DNA of 64,000 nt. Origin: Pelomonas sp051857475. GTDB taxonomy: Bacteria > Pseudomonadota > Gammaproteobacteria > Burkholderiales > Burkholderiaceae_C. The notes under the pieces are model-generated. The model did no database searches. It saw nothing but the letters and a program-made list of their open reading frames with translations, and was not told the DNA's origin. Position 1 is the stretch's first letter, and each line of letters begins with the position of its first letter. A program made the translations under genes and the position numbers. The stretch covers positions 372,001-436,000 of the forward strand of contig NZ_JBPZGZ010000002.1 in assembly GCF_051857475.1 (NCBI RefSeq). Direction: 5' to 3'. Shown here one piece after another: positions 7,395 to 16,350 of this stretch.

Positions 7395-10300
7395 ATGGAC
7401 GAGACGCTCGAACAGGCGCAGCCAGCACAAACGACCGGTGGTCAGCTCCGCGTCGAACTGCAGGCCGACCCCACTGTGGGCTACGCGTCCATCCAGAACG
7501 CAGTGCCCGTCGTTCGCTCCCTTCGCATCGTCAACGACACGCCCGAGCAGCTAGATGGCGTCGAAGTCGTCGTCGCCTGCAATCCCTCCTTCGCCCGCGG
7601 CACCAAGCTTCGCTTCGAGCGTTTGGCTCCGGGCGAAACGCGCGTCATCTCGCCCCTCGACCTCCATCCGGACCACAGCTATCTGTCAGACCTCCAAGAG
7701 GGGATGACAGCTTCCATCACGGCCACCGCACTCCGTGGCACCGAGGAGCTTCTTCAACACCGCCACTCCATCCAAGTCTTGGCCTACGACCAATGGGCCG
7801 GCACGCGCGCGCTTCCCGAGCTGCTCGCCGCCTTTTCCATGCCGAACAACCCGGCGGTCGACATGTTGGTTGGCAAGGCCTCCAAGCTCCTTCGGAAGTC
7901 ACATCCCGAGTTGTCGATGGACGGCTACCAGTCCAAGAGCCGCGATGTCGTCTGGAAGCAAGTCTCGGCGCTCTACAGCACCATCGCTGCCGAGAACCTC
8001 CAGTACGCGGAGCCGCCAGCTTCCTTCGGCAGCGACGGCCAGAAGATTCGCACGCCCGACCGAATCGTGGAGAGCAAGGTGGCTACCTGCCTCGACCTGG
8101 CGATGCTCTTCGCGTCCTGCCTGGAGCAGGCCGGCCTGCGCCCCGTCGTGCTCATCAAGCAAGGACACGCCTGGGTGGGCGTATGGCTTCACCAAGCCTC
8201 GTTCGGGCAGCCCCTCACTGAGGACGCGCAGGAAGTCCGCAAGCGCATCGCCAGTGGCGAGTTCCTCGCGTTCGAGACCACCGGCACGGCGATGCACCAC
8301 AGCCGCAGGCCATCGCTGCGCATCGCACTCGAGCAAGGCCTGGAGCACCTTCAGGACGAAGACGCGTTCCTCTACGCCGTCGACGTACACATGGCCCGCG
8401 GCGTGCAAATCAAGCCGCTGCCCAGCCGGGTGACCTTGGCAAAGGCGGTCCAGGAGGACGACGCCTCCGAACCAGAGCACATCGAACAGACACCCGACCT
8501 TCCGCCGCTCGACCCGGCGGTTCTCGCCCCCATCGAGATTGCCGCGGAGGACAGCCCGGAAGGCCGCCTGGCGAAGTGGAAGGCCAAGCTGCTCGACCTG
8601 ACGCTTCGCAACAAGCTGCTGAACTTCAAGACCACCAAGACCACGCTCCATCTGGTCGCACCCGACCTTGGGGCCCTAGAGGATGGCCTTGCTGAAGGTG
8701 TCGAGTTCCGAATCAAGCCATTGCCGGCGCTGATGGAAGGCGGTGACCCAAGGTCAGCGCAAGTCCACGCCCTGCGTACCGGGCGGTCGCCAATAGACGA
8801 CATGGCGCGAGATTCGCTTGCCAACAAGGAACTCATCGCCCGCGTTGGCACGGATGCGCTAGACGGCAACCTGCTGTCGCTTTTGACCGCCGCACGCACT
8901 GGCATGGAAGAAGGCGGCGCGAACACTCTCTACTTGGCCCTTGGCCTCCTGAAGTGGACGGAGGCCGACCGTGCCGAGGCGGTGCACCTTGCCCCCATCC
9001 TGCTGGTCCCCGTGACCCTCAGCCGTCAGTCGGTTCGCAGTGGCTACCGGCTTGCGCGACACGACGACGAGACCATCATCAACCCGACTCTTCTGCAGCT
9101 GCTGAAGAGTGCCTTCGAAATCAACACCAGCGGTCTCGACGTGCTGCACATGGACGACAAAGGCGTCGATGTCCCGCGCATCCTGCAGGCCTTCCGGCTG
9201 GCGACGCGAGAGCTGCCCAAGTGGGAGGTCAAGGAAGAAGCCCATCTGGGCATCTTCTCGTTCACGAAGTACTTGATGTGGAAGGACTTGCAGGACCGGT
9301 CCGAGCAGCTGAAGAACAACAGGGTCGTCAAGCACCTCATCGAGCATCCGGGCGAAGCTTTCGCCAGTGAGCGGGATGAACTGACCGAGCGCCCGCGGCT
9401 CGATGACGCATACCGGCCGCAGGACATCCGAGCACCCATGCTGTCGGATTCGTCGCAGTTCGAGGCCATCTGCGCCGTCGACTCCGGCCGAGACCTGGTC
9501 TTGGAGGGCCCTCCAGGCACGGGCAAATCGCAGACCATCACCAACGTCATTGCGAACTGTCTGGCCAAGGGCAAGACCGTGCTGTTCGTGGCCGAGAAGG
9601 TGGCTGCGCTGGAAGTTGTCCATCGCCGCTTGACCGACGTTGGTCTCGCGCCGTTCTGCCTCGAGCTGCATTCCTCGAAGACCAAGAAGACGGACGTGCT
9701 TGCCCAGCTCGGCAAGGCCCTGGAGGTCAGTGGGACCAAGACAGCGAGTGAATGGGAACGCGAGGCCGACCGGTTGGCAGCGCTGCGCTCCGAACTCAAC
9801 GGGCTTGTCGACGCGCTCCATCATGAGCATCCGAACGGACTCGACGTCTTCTCTGCCATCGGCACCTGCATCGCCAATGCCGGCACGCAGCCGTCTCCGA
9901 TGACGTGGAGCGACCCGAACACGCACACCCACACGGCGCTGGACAAACTCCGCGAGACCACAAGACGGATTGCCGCACTGGGCCAGGCACTGACCGCACT
10001 TCAGAACCATCCCCTGGCGCTGCTCGGGCACAGCGAATGGTCTCCGGGTTGGCAGGACGAGTTCGAGGGCGCGGTCGCCGCGGCCGCCGCCACGGCTTCT
10101 TCGCTCAAGGTCAAGGCCGAGCCCATGGCCAAGCTGCTTGGACTGGCCTCGTCGGGGCACGGCATGGAAACCCTCGCGGCAATGGACCACCTTGCCGACG
10201 TGCTTCTGGCCGCTCCGAAGGTGCCGGTTGGCCTGGCCAAGCAAGCCCACGACACCGCGGTCCGGTCGCGAATTCAAACGCTCGCCAAGCACGGGCGCGA

Positions 10301-13300
10301 ACGTCAAAAGCACTGGGGTCTGGTCGGACCTGGCTGGACTCTGCAGCTGGCAAGGCTCAACGCGATGGAGCTTCAGGGCGAATGGAGCCAGGCCTGCAAC
10401 ACGTGGTGGCCCAAGTCCTGGTTCGCCAAGCGTGCCTTCCTGGCAAAGCTGGCAGCCGTACGAGAAGACGCCAAGCCGCCTACGGCGTCCGCAGTCGATA
10501 CAGCGCTGCGTCCACTGGCTGATGTAAATGAAGAGGACCAGGTGCTGCGCGGAATGCACGCCGAGGCCGAGGCGCTTCTCGAAGACTCATACACAGGCGT
10601 GCAGACCGATTGGGCGGCCGTCGAGGGTCATACAGCTTGGGCCAAGACCTTTGCGGAAGCCGTCGCCCGCGTTGCCGGTGCGGATGCCGAGCTTGCGCAG
10701 GCTATTCAACAAACTTTGAATCCTCTGGTTGGTGACCAGCGCGCCGCACTGAGCCCCGCAGGCGCCGTTGGACGCGCGCTCCTGGATTTCCGCGATGCCT
10801 ACCGAGAGCTCCACAGAAAGCTCAACATCCTGACAGACCTTGCGAAGCCGACAGCTCCGCTCGCTGGGCCACCCCATGCGGACGGAGCCTTGGAACGCGT
10901 GCTGTCGCAGCTCGCCAACTGGCAGCATGGTCGCCGCTCTCTGCAGCCCTGGTGCCTGTGGCGCAATGTTCGCGCCCAAGCTATCGCCCAAGGTCTGCAG
11001 GGCGTGGTTGAGGCCGCCGAGGCCGGAAGGGTAGGTTTGGCTGACGTGCCTGCGCACTTCGAGTACAGCTACCGCAGCTGGTGGCTCAAGCGAACCATCG
11101 ACAACGACAACGTGTTGCGCACGTTCTCGAGCGCCGACCACGAACGCAAGATTCGCGAGTTCCGCGACGCGGACACCAAGTTCCAGAAGCTCACCCAAGC
11201 CTACATTGCGGCCACGCTGTCCGGCAAAGTTCCCTCAGCATCCGCAGCGGTCGTCGGTGCAGACAGCGAAATGGGCAAGCTGCGCCGCGAGCTCCAGAAG
11301 CAGCGCAAGCACCTTCCGGTGCGCCAGCTGATGCAGGGCCTTCCCACCCTTCTACCGAAGTTGAAGCCGTGCCTGCTGATGTCGCCCCTGTCCGTGGCGC
11401 AGTACTTGGCCGCCGGACACTCCCAGTTCGACGTCGTGGTATTCGACGAGGCGTCGCAGATTGCCGTTTGGGACGCGGTCGGCGTCATCGCCCGCGGCAA
11501 GCAACTGGTTGTGGTCGGTGACCCGAAGCAGCTGCCGCCAACGAACTTCTTTGGTCGGTCGACTGACGACGGCGATGGGGCCGACGGCCAGCAAGTTGAG
11601 GACCTGGAGAGCATCCTCGACGAGTGCTTGGGCGCGGGCATGAACCGCCTGACGCTGAAGTGGCACTACCGCAGCAAGCACGAGAGCCTTATTGCCTTCA
11701 GCAACGTCAACTACTACGACTCCGAGCTGGTCACTTTCCCATCGCCCGTCACGGCCGACGTGGCGGTTCGATTCGAGCAGGTCGCTGGCGTCTACGACCG
11801 CGGCGGCTCCCGGACGAACCGCGCCGAAGCCGATGCCATCGTGAACGCCATCGAGAAGCACTACCTCAAGGAAGGTAGCGGCGGTTTGACGATGGGTGTG
11901 GTCACCTTCAACCAGACGCAGCAGTCGCTCATCGCAACGCTGCTTGAAGCGCGCCGCCGGTCAAATGTGGAGCTGGACAAGGTACTTGCACAGAAGGTGT
12001 CCGAAGAGCTTTTCATCAAGAACCTGGAGAACGTGCAGGGCGACGAACGGGACATCATCCTGTTCTCCATCACTTACGGGCCCGACGCCGCTGGCAAGGT
12101 GACGATGAACTTCGGCCCGCTGAACAGCGAAGGCGGTCATCGCCGGCTCAACGTGGCAATCTCGCGGGCGCGGCATGGCGTGGTCATCTACAGCACGCTG
12201 AAGCCGGAGCAAATCGACCTCGGCCGAGTTCGAGCTGCAGGCGTTCGCGACCTGAAGAACTACCTCGAGTTCGCCAAGAGAGGCCCGCGTGCGCTCATCG
12301 AGCAGGCGGTCCCAACTGGCTTGGCTCCGGACAGCCCCTTCGAGACCGCAGTCATTGGCCTGCTCCGCGACAAGGGCTGGAACGTACACCCGCAGGTCGG
12401 ATGTTCTGGCTACCGCGTCGACATCGGCGTCGTGGACCCCAGGGCCCCTGGCCGCTACCTGCTGGGCGTCGAGTGCGATGGCGCCACCTATCACTCGGCG
12501 GCAACTGCTCGCGACCGTGACCGACTGCGTCAGCACGTGCTCGAGAGCCTTGGTTGGCGCATCCATCGCATTTGGTCGACGGACTGGTGGCTCGACCCTC
12601 AACGGGAGCTCGACAAGCTCCATGCCAAGCTGGAAGAGCTGGTCAGTTTGGAACTGGACGAGGCAGAGCCTGAACCCGCAGTGGCTGAAGTCGAAGAGCC
12701 GGCCGGCTCAAACATCGAGTTGCCCTCGGACGTTGAACTCACCACGCCTGCGGTACCGGCAGAGAATGTGCTGAAGCACTATTCCGTGACGACGCTGCCG
12801 ACTGCAACGGGGTCGCCCGAGGACTTCTACGAGTACCAATCCGCCCATCAGCTGAATACGCAGTTGGCGGCCGTCATCGAGGCAGAGGGGCCCGTCCTAG
12901 AGACGGTGCTGTTCCGCCGGGTAGCTCGCGCGTGGGGACTCGAGCGCACCGGCTCGCGCATCGTTGAGCGGCTCCGTACACTTGCGCAGCCGCGCTTCGT
13001 CAAGACCGTCGATGGCGATAAGACGTTCTACTGGCCGACGAACGCGAACCCCGCACAGTGGACCGATTTCCGCGTGTCTAGCGGTTCGGACGCCTCACGT
13101 CGCCACATTGACGAAGTGGCGCTTGAAGAGCTTGGTGCTCTGATGAAACACATCCTCGACCAGGCTGGCAGCACGAGCCAACAGGAGCTCGCGCGGACGA
13201 GCTGCAAGATGCTCGGCATGAGTCGCGTCGCATCCGACGCGGAGGCGCGCGCCGCACAGGCTGTAGCGAAGCTGGCCCATCGCGGCGAGGTGGTCATCGA

Positions 13301-13328
13301 GGGCGAGCAAGTACGTCTCGTCCAGTGA
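7395..13328 (+). CDS. DUF4011-type SF1 helicase with transglutaminase-like and endonuclease-like domains
   Basis: 1,977 residues. ATG 7395 is preceded by GGGAGGG and is preferred over ATG 7383. Domains in order: N-terminal beta-rich region; a transglutaminase-like segment with Cys232 (ATCLDLAMLFASCLEQAGL) and His258 (GHAWVG); DUF4011 around 390-560; an SF1-type helicase with Walker A GPPGTGKS (Lys711), Walker B DEAS (Asp1351-Glu1352) and VVVGDPKQLPP; SF1 helicase C-terminal motifs (NVQGDERD, LNVAISRAR); a restriction-endonuclease-like domain with ECDGATYH at 1693-1700; and a DUF3320-like C-terminus. The family is known from defence islands. The likely role is nucleic-acid unwinding coupled to cleavage, cytosolic. 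It is a single-gene unit here. All motifs needed for ATPase activity are intact. Confidence 0.9.
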   Translation: MDETLEQAQPAQTTGGQLRVELQADPTVGYASIQNAVPVVRSLRIVNDTPEQLDGVEVVVACNPSFARGTKLRFERLAPGETRVISPLDLHPDHSYLSDLQEGMTASITATALRGTEELLQHRHSIQVLAYDQWAGTRALPELLAAFSMPNNPAVDMLVGKASKLLRKSHPELSMDGYQSKSRDVVWKQVSALYSTIAAENLQYAEPPASFGSDGQKIRTPDRIVESKVATCLDLAMLFASCLEQAGLRPVVLIKQGHAWVGVWLHQASFGQPLTEDAQEVRKRIASGEFLAFETTGTAMHHSRRPSLRIALEQGLEHLQDEDAFLYAVDVHMARGVQIKPLPSRVTLAKAVQEDDASEPEHIEQTPDLPPLDPAVLAPIEIAAEDSPEGRLAKWKAKLLDLTLRNKLLNFKTTKTTLHLVAPDLGALEDGLAEGVEFRIKPLPALMEGGDPRSAQVHALRTGRSPIDDMARDSLANKELIARVGTDALDGNLLSLLTAARTGMEEGGANTLYLALGLLKWTEADRAEAVHLAPILLVPVTLSRQSVRSGYRLARHDDETIINPTLLQLLKSAFEINTSGLDVLHMDDKGVDVPRILQAFRLATRELPKWEVKEEAHLGIFSFTKYLMWKDLQDRSEQLKNNRVVKHLIEHPGEAFASERDELTERPRLDDAYRPQDIRAPMLSDSSQFEAICAVDSGRDLVLEGPPGTGKSQTITNVIANCLAKGKTVLFVAEKVAALEVVHRRLTDVGLAPFCLELHSSKTKKTDVLAQLGKALEVSGTKTASEWEREADRLAALRSELNGLVDALHHEHPNGLDVFSAIGTCIANAGTQPSPMTWSDPNTHTHTALDKLRETTRRIAALGQALTALQNHPLALLGHSEWSPGWQDEFEGAVAAAAATASSLKVKAEPMAKLLGLASSGHGMETLAAMDHLADVLLAAPKVPVGLAKQAHDTAVRSRIQTLAKHGRERQKHWGLVGPGWTLQLARLNAMELQGEWSQACNTWWPKSWFAKRAFLAKLAAVREDAKPPTASAVDTALRPLADVNEEDQVLRGMHAEAEALLEDSYTGVQTDWAAVEGHTAWAKTFAEAVARVAGADAELAQAIQQTLNPLVGDQRAALSPAGAVGRALLDFRDAYRELHRKLNILTDLAKPTAPLAGPPHADGALERVLSQLANWQHGRRSLQPWCLWRNVRAQAIAQGLQGVVEAAEAGRVGLADVPAHFEYSYRSWWLKRTIDNDNVLRTFSSADHERKIREFRDADTKFQKLTQAYIAATLSGKVPSASAAVVGADSEMGKLRRELQKQRKHLPVRQLMQGLPTLLPKLKPCLLMSPLSVAQYLAAGHSQFDVVVFDEASQIAVWDAVGVIARGKQLVVVGDPKQLPPTNFFGRSTDDGDGADGQQVEDLESILDECLGAGMNRLTLKWHYRSKHESLIAFSNVNYYDSELVTFPSPVTADVAVRFEQVAGVYDRGGSRTNRAEADAIVNAIEKHYLKEGSGGLTMGVVTFNQTQQSLIATLLEARRRSNVELDKVLAQKVSEELFIKNLENVQGDERDIILFSITYGPDAAGKVTMNFGPLNSEGGHRRLNVAISRARHGVVIYSTLKPEQIDLGRVRAAGVRDLKNYLEFAKRGPRALIEQAVPTGLAPDSPFETAVIGLLRDKGWNVHPQVGCSGYRVDIGVVDPRAPGRYLLGVECDGATYHSAATARDRDRLRQHVLESLGWRIHRIWSTDWWLDPQRELDKLHAKLEELVSLELDEAEPEPAVAEVEEPAGSNIELPSDVELTTPAVPAENVLKHYSVTTLPTATGSPEDFYEYQSAHQLNTQLAAVIEAEGPVLETVLFRRVARAWGLERTGSRIVERLRTLAQPRFVKTVDGDKTFYWPTNANPAQWTDFRVSSGSDASRRHIDEVALEELGALMKHILDQAGSTSQQELARTSCKMLGMSRVASDAEARAAQAVAKLAHRGEVVIEGEQVRLVQ

Positions 13329-13396
13329 GGACACAAGTTTCCTCAATTTGCCATGCCGCACCCGAAGGCACTGCTCTGTTCGAGCGCGGCACTGTC

Positions 13397-13948
13397 ATGA
13401 GCCACCTGAACCACCCGGCTACGACGCACAAGGGACAGCGTCTTCGCCCGTCTCACGGGCTGACGTGGGTGCTAGTTGCGTCGCTCGCGCTCTGGGCAAC
13501 TTCCGCCTATTGCGACACGCTGGCTGGCAAGGTTGTGGCCGTGGCTGATGGCGACACGCTCACAGTTCTTGATGGCGACAAGCACCAGCATCACGTACGG
13601 CTCAGCGGCATCGACGCACCGGAGAAGCATCAGGCCTTCGGAAGCAAGGCGCGAGAACACCTGGCCGCGCTAACGTTCCAGCGCGACGCCGTCGTCGAGT
13701 ACAGAAAGCGAGACCGATACGGTCGAATCGTCGGCAAGGTGGAGGTCGAGGGGCGCGACGTGGGTTTGGCTCAGGTGGAGGCCGGAATGGCGTGGCACTA
13801 CAAGCAGTTTTCGAGGGAGCAGTTGCGAGCCGACCGTCTGACCTACGCTGCCGCTGAAAATAGCGCGCGGGCGGCACGACGTGGGTTGTGGGCGGACGAG
13901 GACCCGACACCACCATGGGAATTCCGGGGTCAGTCGAAAGCACGCTGA
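13397..13948 (+). CDS. Secreted thermonuclease (SNase-family)
   Basis: 183 residues from ATG 13397. Residues about 20-40 form a signal peptide (LVASLALWATSAYC), so the enzyme is probably periplasmic or secreted. The SNase fold is shown by VVAVADGDTLTV, then RLSGIDAPE (catalytic Arg and Glu, Ca-binding Asp) and DRYGRIVG (second catalytic Arg). It would hydrolyse DNA or RNA phosphodiesters in a Ca-dependent way. Length is normal for the family. It lies 68 bases after the DUF4011 gene on the same strand, so it could be read from the same transcript. Confidence 0.88.
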   Translation: MSHLNHPATTHKGQRLRPSHGLTWVLVASLALWATSAYCDTLAGKVVAVADGDTLTVLDGDKHQHHVRLSGIDAPEKHQAFGSKAREHLAALTFQRDAVVEYRKRDRYGRIVGKVEVEGRDVGLAQVEAGMAWHYKQFSREQLRADRLTYAAAENSARAARRGLWADEDPTPPWEFRGQSKAR

Positions 13949-14046
13949 GCGAGGGGATGGTAGTAGACGGGGCAGCTGACCGACGCACTTGAAAAGGCAA
14001 TATCGTTGCAGTTGACCAGGGCCAGGCCGCGCCGTAGGCTGGCCGA

Positions 14047-14418
14047 ATGGACAGTTCCGACGAGACAAATTGCCAGGCCCGCGATGTTGTGCTCGAGCAG
14101 CTGAGCCGGTCCCACCTCGCTGATGCGCTGCAGGCATCGGTCGCTGACGCCAGCGCTGCAAATGCGGCGTTCCAGTCTGGCTACTTTGCGCTGATGGCGT
14201 CCCTGTCCCCGGACGAGGTGGGCTCCTTCGAAGACCACCCCAACGTTGAGGCCGCGGTCTTGGGAGCCCAGCGGCTTGGCCTGAAACCAGACGACCTCAA
14301 CAGCGCTCGCGAAGACGCGGCGGGCTACTACTCACCCACGCTTCGGTCCGACGACGAGGTGAGACGCCAGCTTGAATGGGCGCGCCGCGCCCGAGCTGCC
14401 GCGGGCTGGCCTGAGTGA
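14047..14418 (+). CDS. Unrecognised small protein, paralogue of 15749-16066
   Basis: 123 residues from ATG 14047. Helix-rich and acidic. The core ALMASLSPDEVGSFEDHPN matches the product of 15749-16066 (ALMSSLTMEERLTFVDHPN) at equivalent positions, and the following helix and a tyrosine pair are also shared. So the two are diverged copies on opposite strands 1.7 kb apart. No known domain recognised. Function unknown. Confidence 0.6.
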   Translation: MDSSDETNCQARDVVLEQLSRSHLADALQASVADASAANAAFQSGYFALMASLSPDEVGSFEDHPNVEAAVLGAQRLGLKPDDLNSAREDAAGYYSPTLRSDDEVRRQLEWARRARAAAGWPE

Positions 14419-14458
14419 ACTAAAGCAGCCAGCAATGCCAGGCCGCTAGGCGCCAAAG

Positions 14459-14794
14459 TCATGCGCGGCGGCGAACCGCTTTGGCATCTAGCGCCTTCAT
14501 GCCACGCCGCATGGCGCAGCGAATTACGTCCGTCTGCAACGCTCGCGCTTCCCGCGCCAAGCTTCGAACCGCCGCGTCCATGTCCGCAGCAAGGTAGACA
14601 GTCCGCATGCCAAGGCTGACATCTTTCGGCGCTGCCGGTATTGGGGATACCTTGTTCATTCGCGCCAGGCCGGCGCGCAGGTATCTCCGGCACATCTCCC
14701 CCTTGCTGACACCGTCTTCCGCGGCTTGCGCGCGCAGCTTCGCATCGACGTCCATGTCGACGTAGATGCTTCGAAAAACCAGGGGACCGTCCAT
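14459..14794 (-). CDS. Tandem ribbon-helix-helix-like regulator
   Basis: 111 residues from ATG 14794; the frame is also open to 14851. Two similar units follow each other: RSIYVDMDVDAKLRAQAAEDG...GEMCRRYL and RTVYLAADMDAAVRSLAREAR...DVIRCAM. Each has a short strand, then two helices, the shape of a ribbon-helix-helix DNA-binding fold. The gene thus seems to encode a fused RHH pair. Two operator-like elements at 14861-14891 and 14939-14968 lie upstream, and a third is at 16221-16250. RHH proteins typically bind phased direct repeats, which is what those elements contain. Likely an autoregulated repressor or partition-type DNA-binding protein. Confidence 0.6.
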   Translation of the reverse strand: MDGPLVFRSIYVDMDVDAKLRAQAAEDGVSKGEMCRRYLRAGLARMNKVSPIPAAPKDVSLGMRTVYLAADMDAAVRSLAREARALQTDVIRCAMRRGMKALDAKAVRRRA

Positions 14795-14860
14795 TGCGAC
14801 GAGTTTAGGGAACGGCCGTGACGGCGCAACCGGACCTGTCGCGTGGAACACGGCGTGAAA

Positions 14861-14891
14861 CTTCTCACTTTCGCTGAGAAGTCGCGAGAAG
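14861..14891. repeat. Operator-like element, copy A
   Basis: TTCTCA, then 7 bases, TGAGAAG, then 3 bases, and a diverged CGAGAAG. The two direct half-sites are 10 bp apart, one helical turn. It lies 67 bp upstream of the RHH gene start. Confidence 0.6.
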
Positions 14892-14938
14892 TCCTAGCGG
14901 CGACGACCGGAAACCACGAATCCAATTGCGCGCAATGA

Positions 14939-14968
14939 ATCTCAAAGCAGCTGAGAACTTGTGAGAAG
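14939..14968. repeat. Operator-like element, copy B
   Basis: ATCTCA, then 7 bases, TGAGAAC, then 3 bases, TGAGAAG. The half-site spacing is identical to copies A and C. The flanking TTGCGCGCAATGA resembles the flank of copy C. Confidence 0.6.
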
Positions 14969-15045
14969 TGGCCGCCAGTTGCGCCTAGCCATGTGGACCG
15001 CGCGCTCCGGCCGGGACCTGACGACTTGGTGCCGGACCTCGCGCT

Positions 15046-15507
15046 TCAGTCGTCGAGGTCGGCAGGCTTCACAGTGAGGTCGACGGGCTTGGGGTCGAAC
15101 TCGACGGCAGCACCCCCGGCGCTGCTCTGGTCTGCGAGCTGGGCAATCACACCGCGCAGTAGCCGACCGTCGGCCTCGTCGAGCAGCTGCTTCGCCTCGC
15201 CAGGCGGAAATCCGAGGTCGGCAAAGACATTGCCTTGGGCGGGTGTGGTGTGCCCCCGCCTGAAGTCAATGCTTTCCAGGTCGTAGAGATTGGCTTCTGC
15301 TGCCGCTTCGCGTGGCGAAGGTGCGCCGGCATGCTGCTGTTCCCGCGCTTGCAGATAGGCGTCGACCGCCGTTGCGGCTACCACCCTGCCGCCCTCTCGC
15401 ATGGCCACAGGGCCCAGCTTGCCAACATCGGCCAGCATGGAAGCGTACACGCGAGGAACATCGAGGCGGACAGCAGCCTCGGCGATGGTCAAGAGTTCAT
15501 CAGACAT
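15046..15507 (-). CDS. HTH protein combining an excisionase-like start with a HigA-like segment
   Basis: 153 residues from ATG 15507. Residues 4-30 (LLTIAEAAVRLDVPRVYASML) look like a MerR/excisionase-type helix-turn-helix. Residues about 95-115 carry NVFADLGFPPGEAKQLLDEA, a pattern usually found at the N-terminus of small XRE antitoxins of the HTH_37 type. The combination is unusual. Third gene of a three-gene minus-strand operon with 15519-15752 and 15749-16066. Likely a DNA-binding regulator or antitoxin-like protein; target unknown. Confidence 0.6.
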   Translation of the reverse strand: MSDELLTIAEAAVRLDVPRVYASMLADVGKLGPVAMREGGRVVAATAVDAYLQAREQQHAGAPSPREAAAEANLYDLESIDFRRGHTTPAQGNVFADLGFPPGEAKQLLDEADGRLLRGVIAQLADQSSAGGAAVEFDPKPVDLTVKPADLDD

Positions 15508-15518
15508 CGGCGGACCTG

Positions 15519-15752
15519 TCACGCGAGGTCGTTTCGCGCTCGCCACTCAGCAAGGAGCCGCTGGGCGTTGCCCAGGGTCAGCTCGTCTGTTATCCAGTAA
15601 TGATTCATGAGCTCGCGCACCTTTTCGGCGGCAAGAAGCTGGTCAGCTTCCGCCGCATCGCAGCCAAGCTCTTCAAGCAGCTTGGCGTCAACGGAAATGG
15701 AGCCGGTGAGGACGTACTCCGTCAGCATCTTCAAGGCAGCGTCGTTCCTCAT
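15519..15752 (-). CDS. Unrecognised small protein
   Basis: 77 residues. Its start overlaps the stop of the upstream gene by four bases (ATGA), showing translational coupling. It ends 11 bases before the next start. The sequence is helical (LLEELGCDAAEADQLLAAEKV) with one Trp pair. In this operon it could be a small partner, such as a toxin-like peptide, but no motif proves that. Confidence 0.55.
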   Translation of the reverse strand: MRNDAALKMLTEYVLTGSISVDAKLLEELGCDAAEADQLLAAEKVRELMNHYWITDELTLGNAQRLLAEWRARNDLA

Positions 15753-16066
15753 TGGCTCGCCGCCTCGAAAGCGCGACCAGCCAAGCGAACCGCATCGCTG
15801 AATGGGACGACACGGTTATGGGCGTAGTAAAGCTGCACGACTTGCACTGCTTGGTCCGCTTCGGCGTGCGGCCATGCCAGTTGGGTCACCGCGAGCCGCA
15901 CAGCTTCTGCATTGGGATGGTCCACGAACGTCAACCGCTCTTCCATGGTCAGCGACGACATCAGGGCGTCGTACATGGCCATGATTGCGGCGCCTACTGG
16001 GTCCGAGAGTCGGCCAGACAGCGCTTCATCAAGACGAGTTTGAGCGGAGGTCAGGAGAGCGTGCAT
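15749..16066 (-). CDS. Unrecognised small protein, paralogue of 14047-14418
   Basis: 105 residues from ATG 16066. It shares the ALMSSL...FVDHPNAEA core with the product of 14047-14418. First gene of a minus-strand operon of three overlapping genes. An operator-like element (16221-16250) lies about 155 bp upstream, so its operon may be under the control of the RHH regulator at 14459-14794. Function unknown. Confidence 0.55.
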   Translation of the reverse strand: MHALLTSAQTRLDEALSGRLSDPVGAAIMAMYDALMSSLTMEERLTFVDHPNAEAVRLAVTQLAWPHAEADQAVQVVQLYYAHNRVVPFSDAVRLAGRAFEAASQ

Positions 16067-16220
16067 CGCGGGTATAGCAAGGTGTGGCCGGCTCAGCCCG
16101 CCAGACCTTTCGTCCGGCTCCGGGCGCGCTGCGACTTACCACACCGGCCAGGCAGACGTCTTTGTGGCGCGATGCTGCCGTAGACCTGCTGGTCGCACAA
16201 CGACGAGTTGCGTACGATGA

Positions 16221-16250
16221 TTCTCAAAACGGCTGAGAAGTCCTGAGAAG
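16221..16250. repeat. Operator-like element, copy C
   Basis: TTCTCA, 7 bases, TGAGAAG, 3 bases, TGAGAAG: the cleanest of three copies with the same geometry. It lies in the 284-bp gap between the small-protein operon and ynfA. Otherwise I see nothing definite in that gap. Confidence 0.6.
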
Positions 16251-16350
16251 CTGGGGGCCACTCCGCCGATTTTTTTGACGGGCTACGTGCAACACAACGT
16301 GTAATGCACGTACCTCTTCAAAAATAGCGGTTCACCTGCATGCAGGCGGG

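Noticed and set aside
8859..10559. 566-residue open frame on the minus strand inside the helicase gene
   Set aside because: Antisense shadow of high-GC coding DNA; no family features, and the plus-strand frame carries intact helicase motifs.
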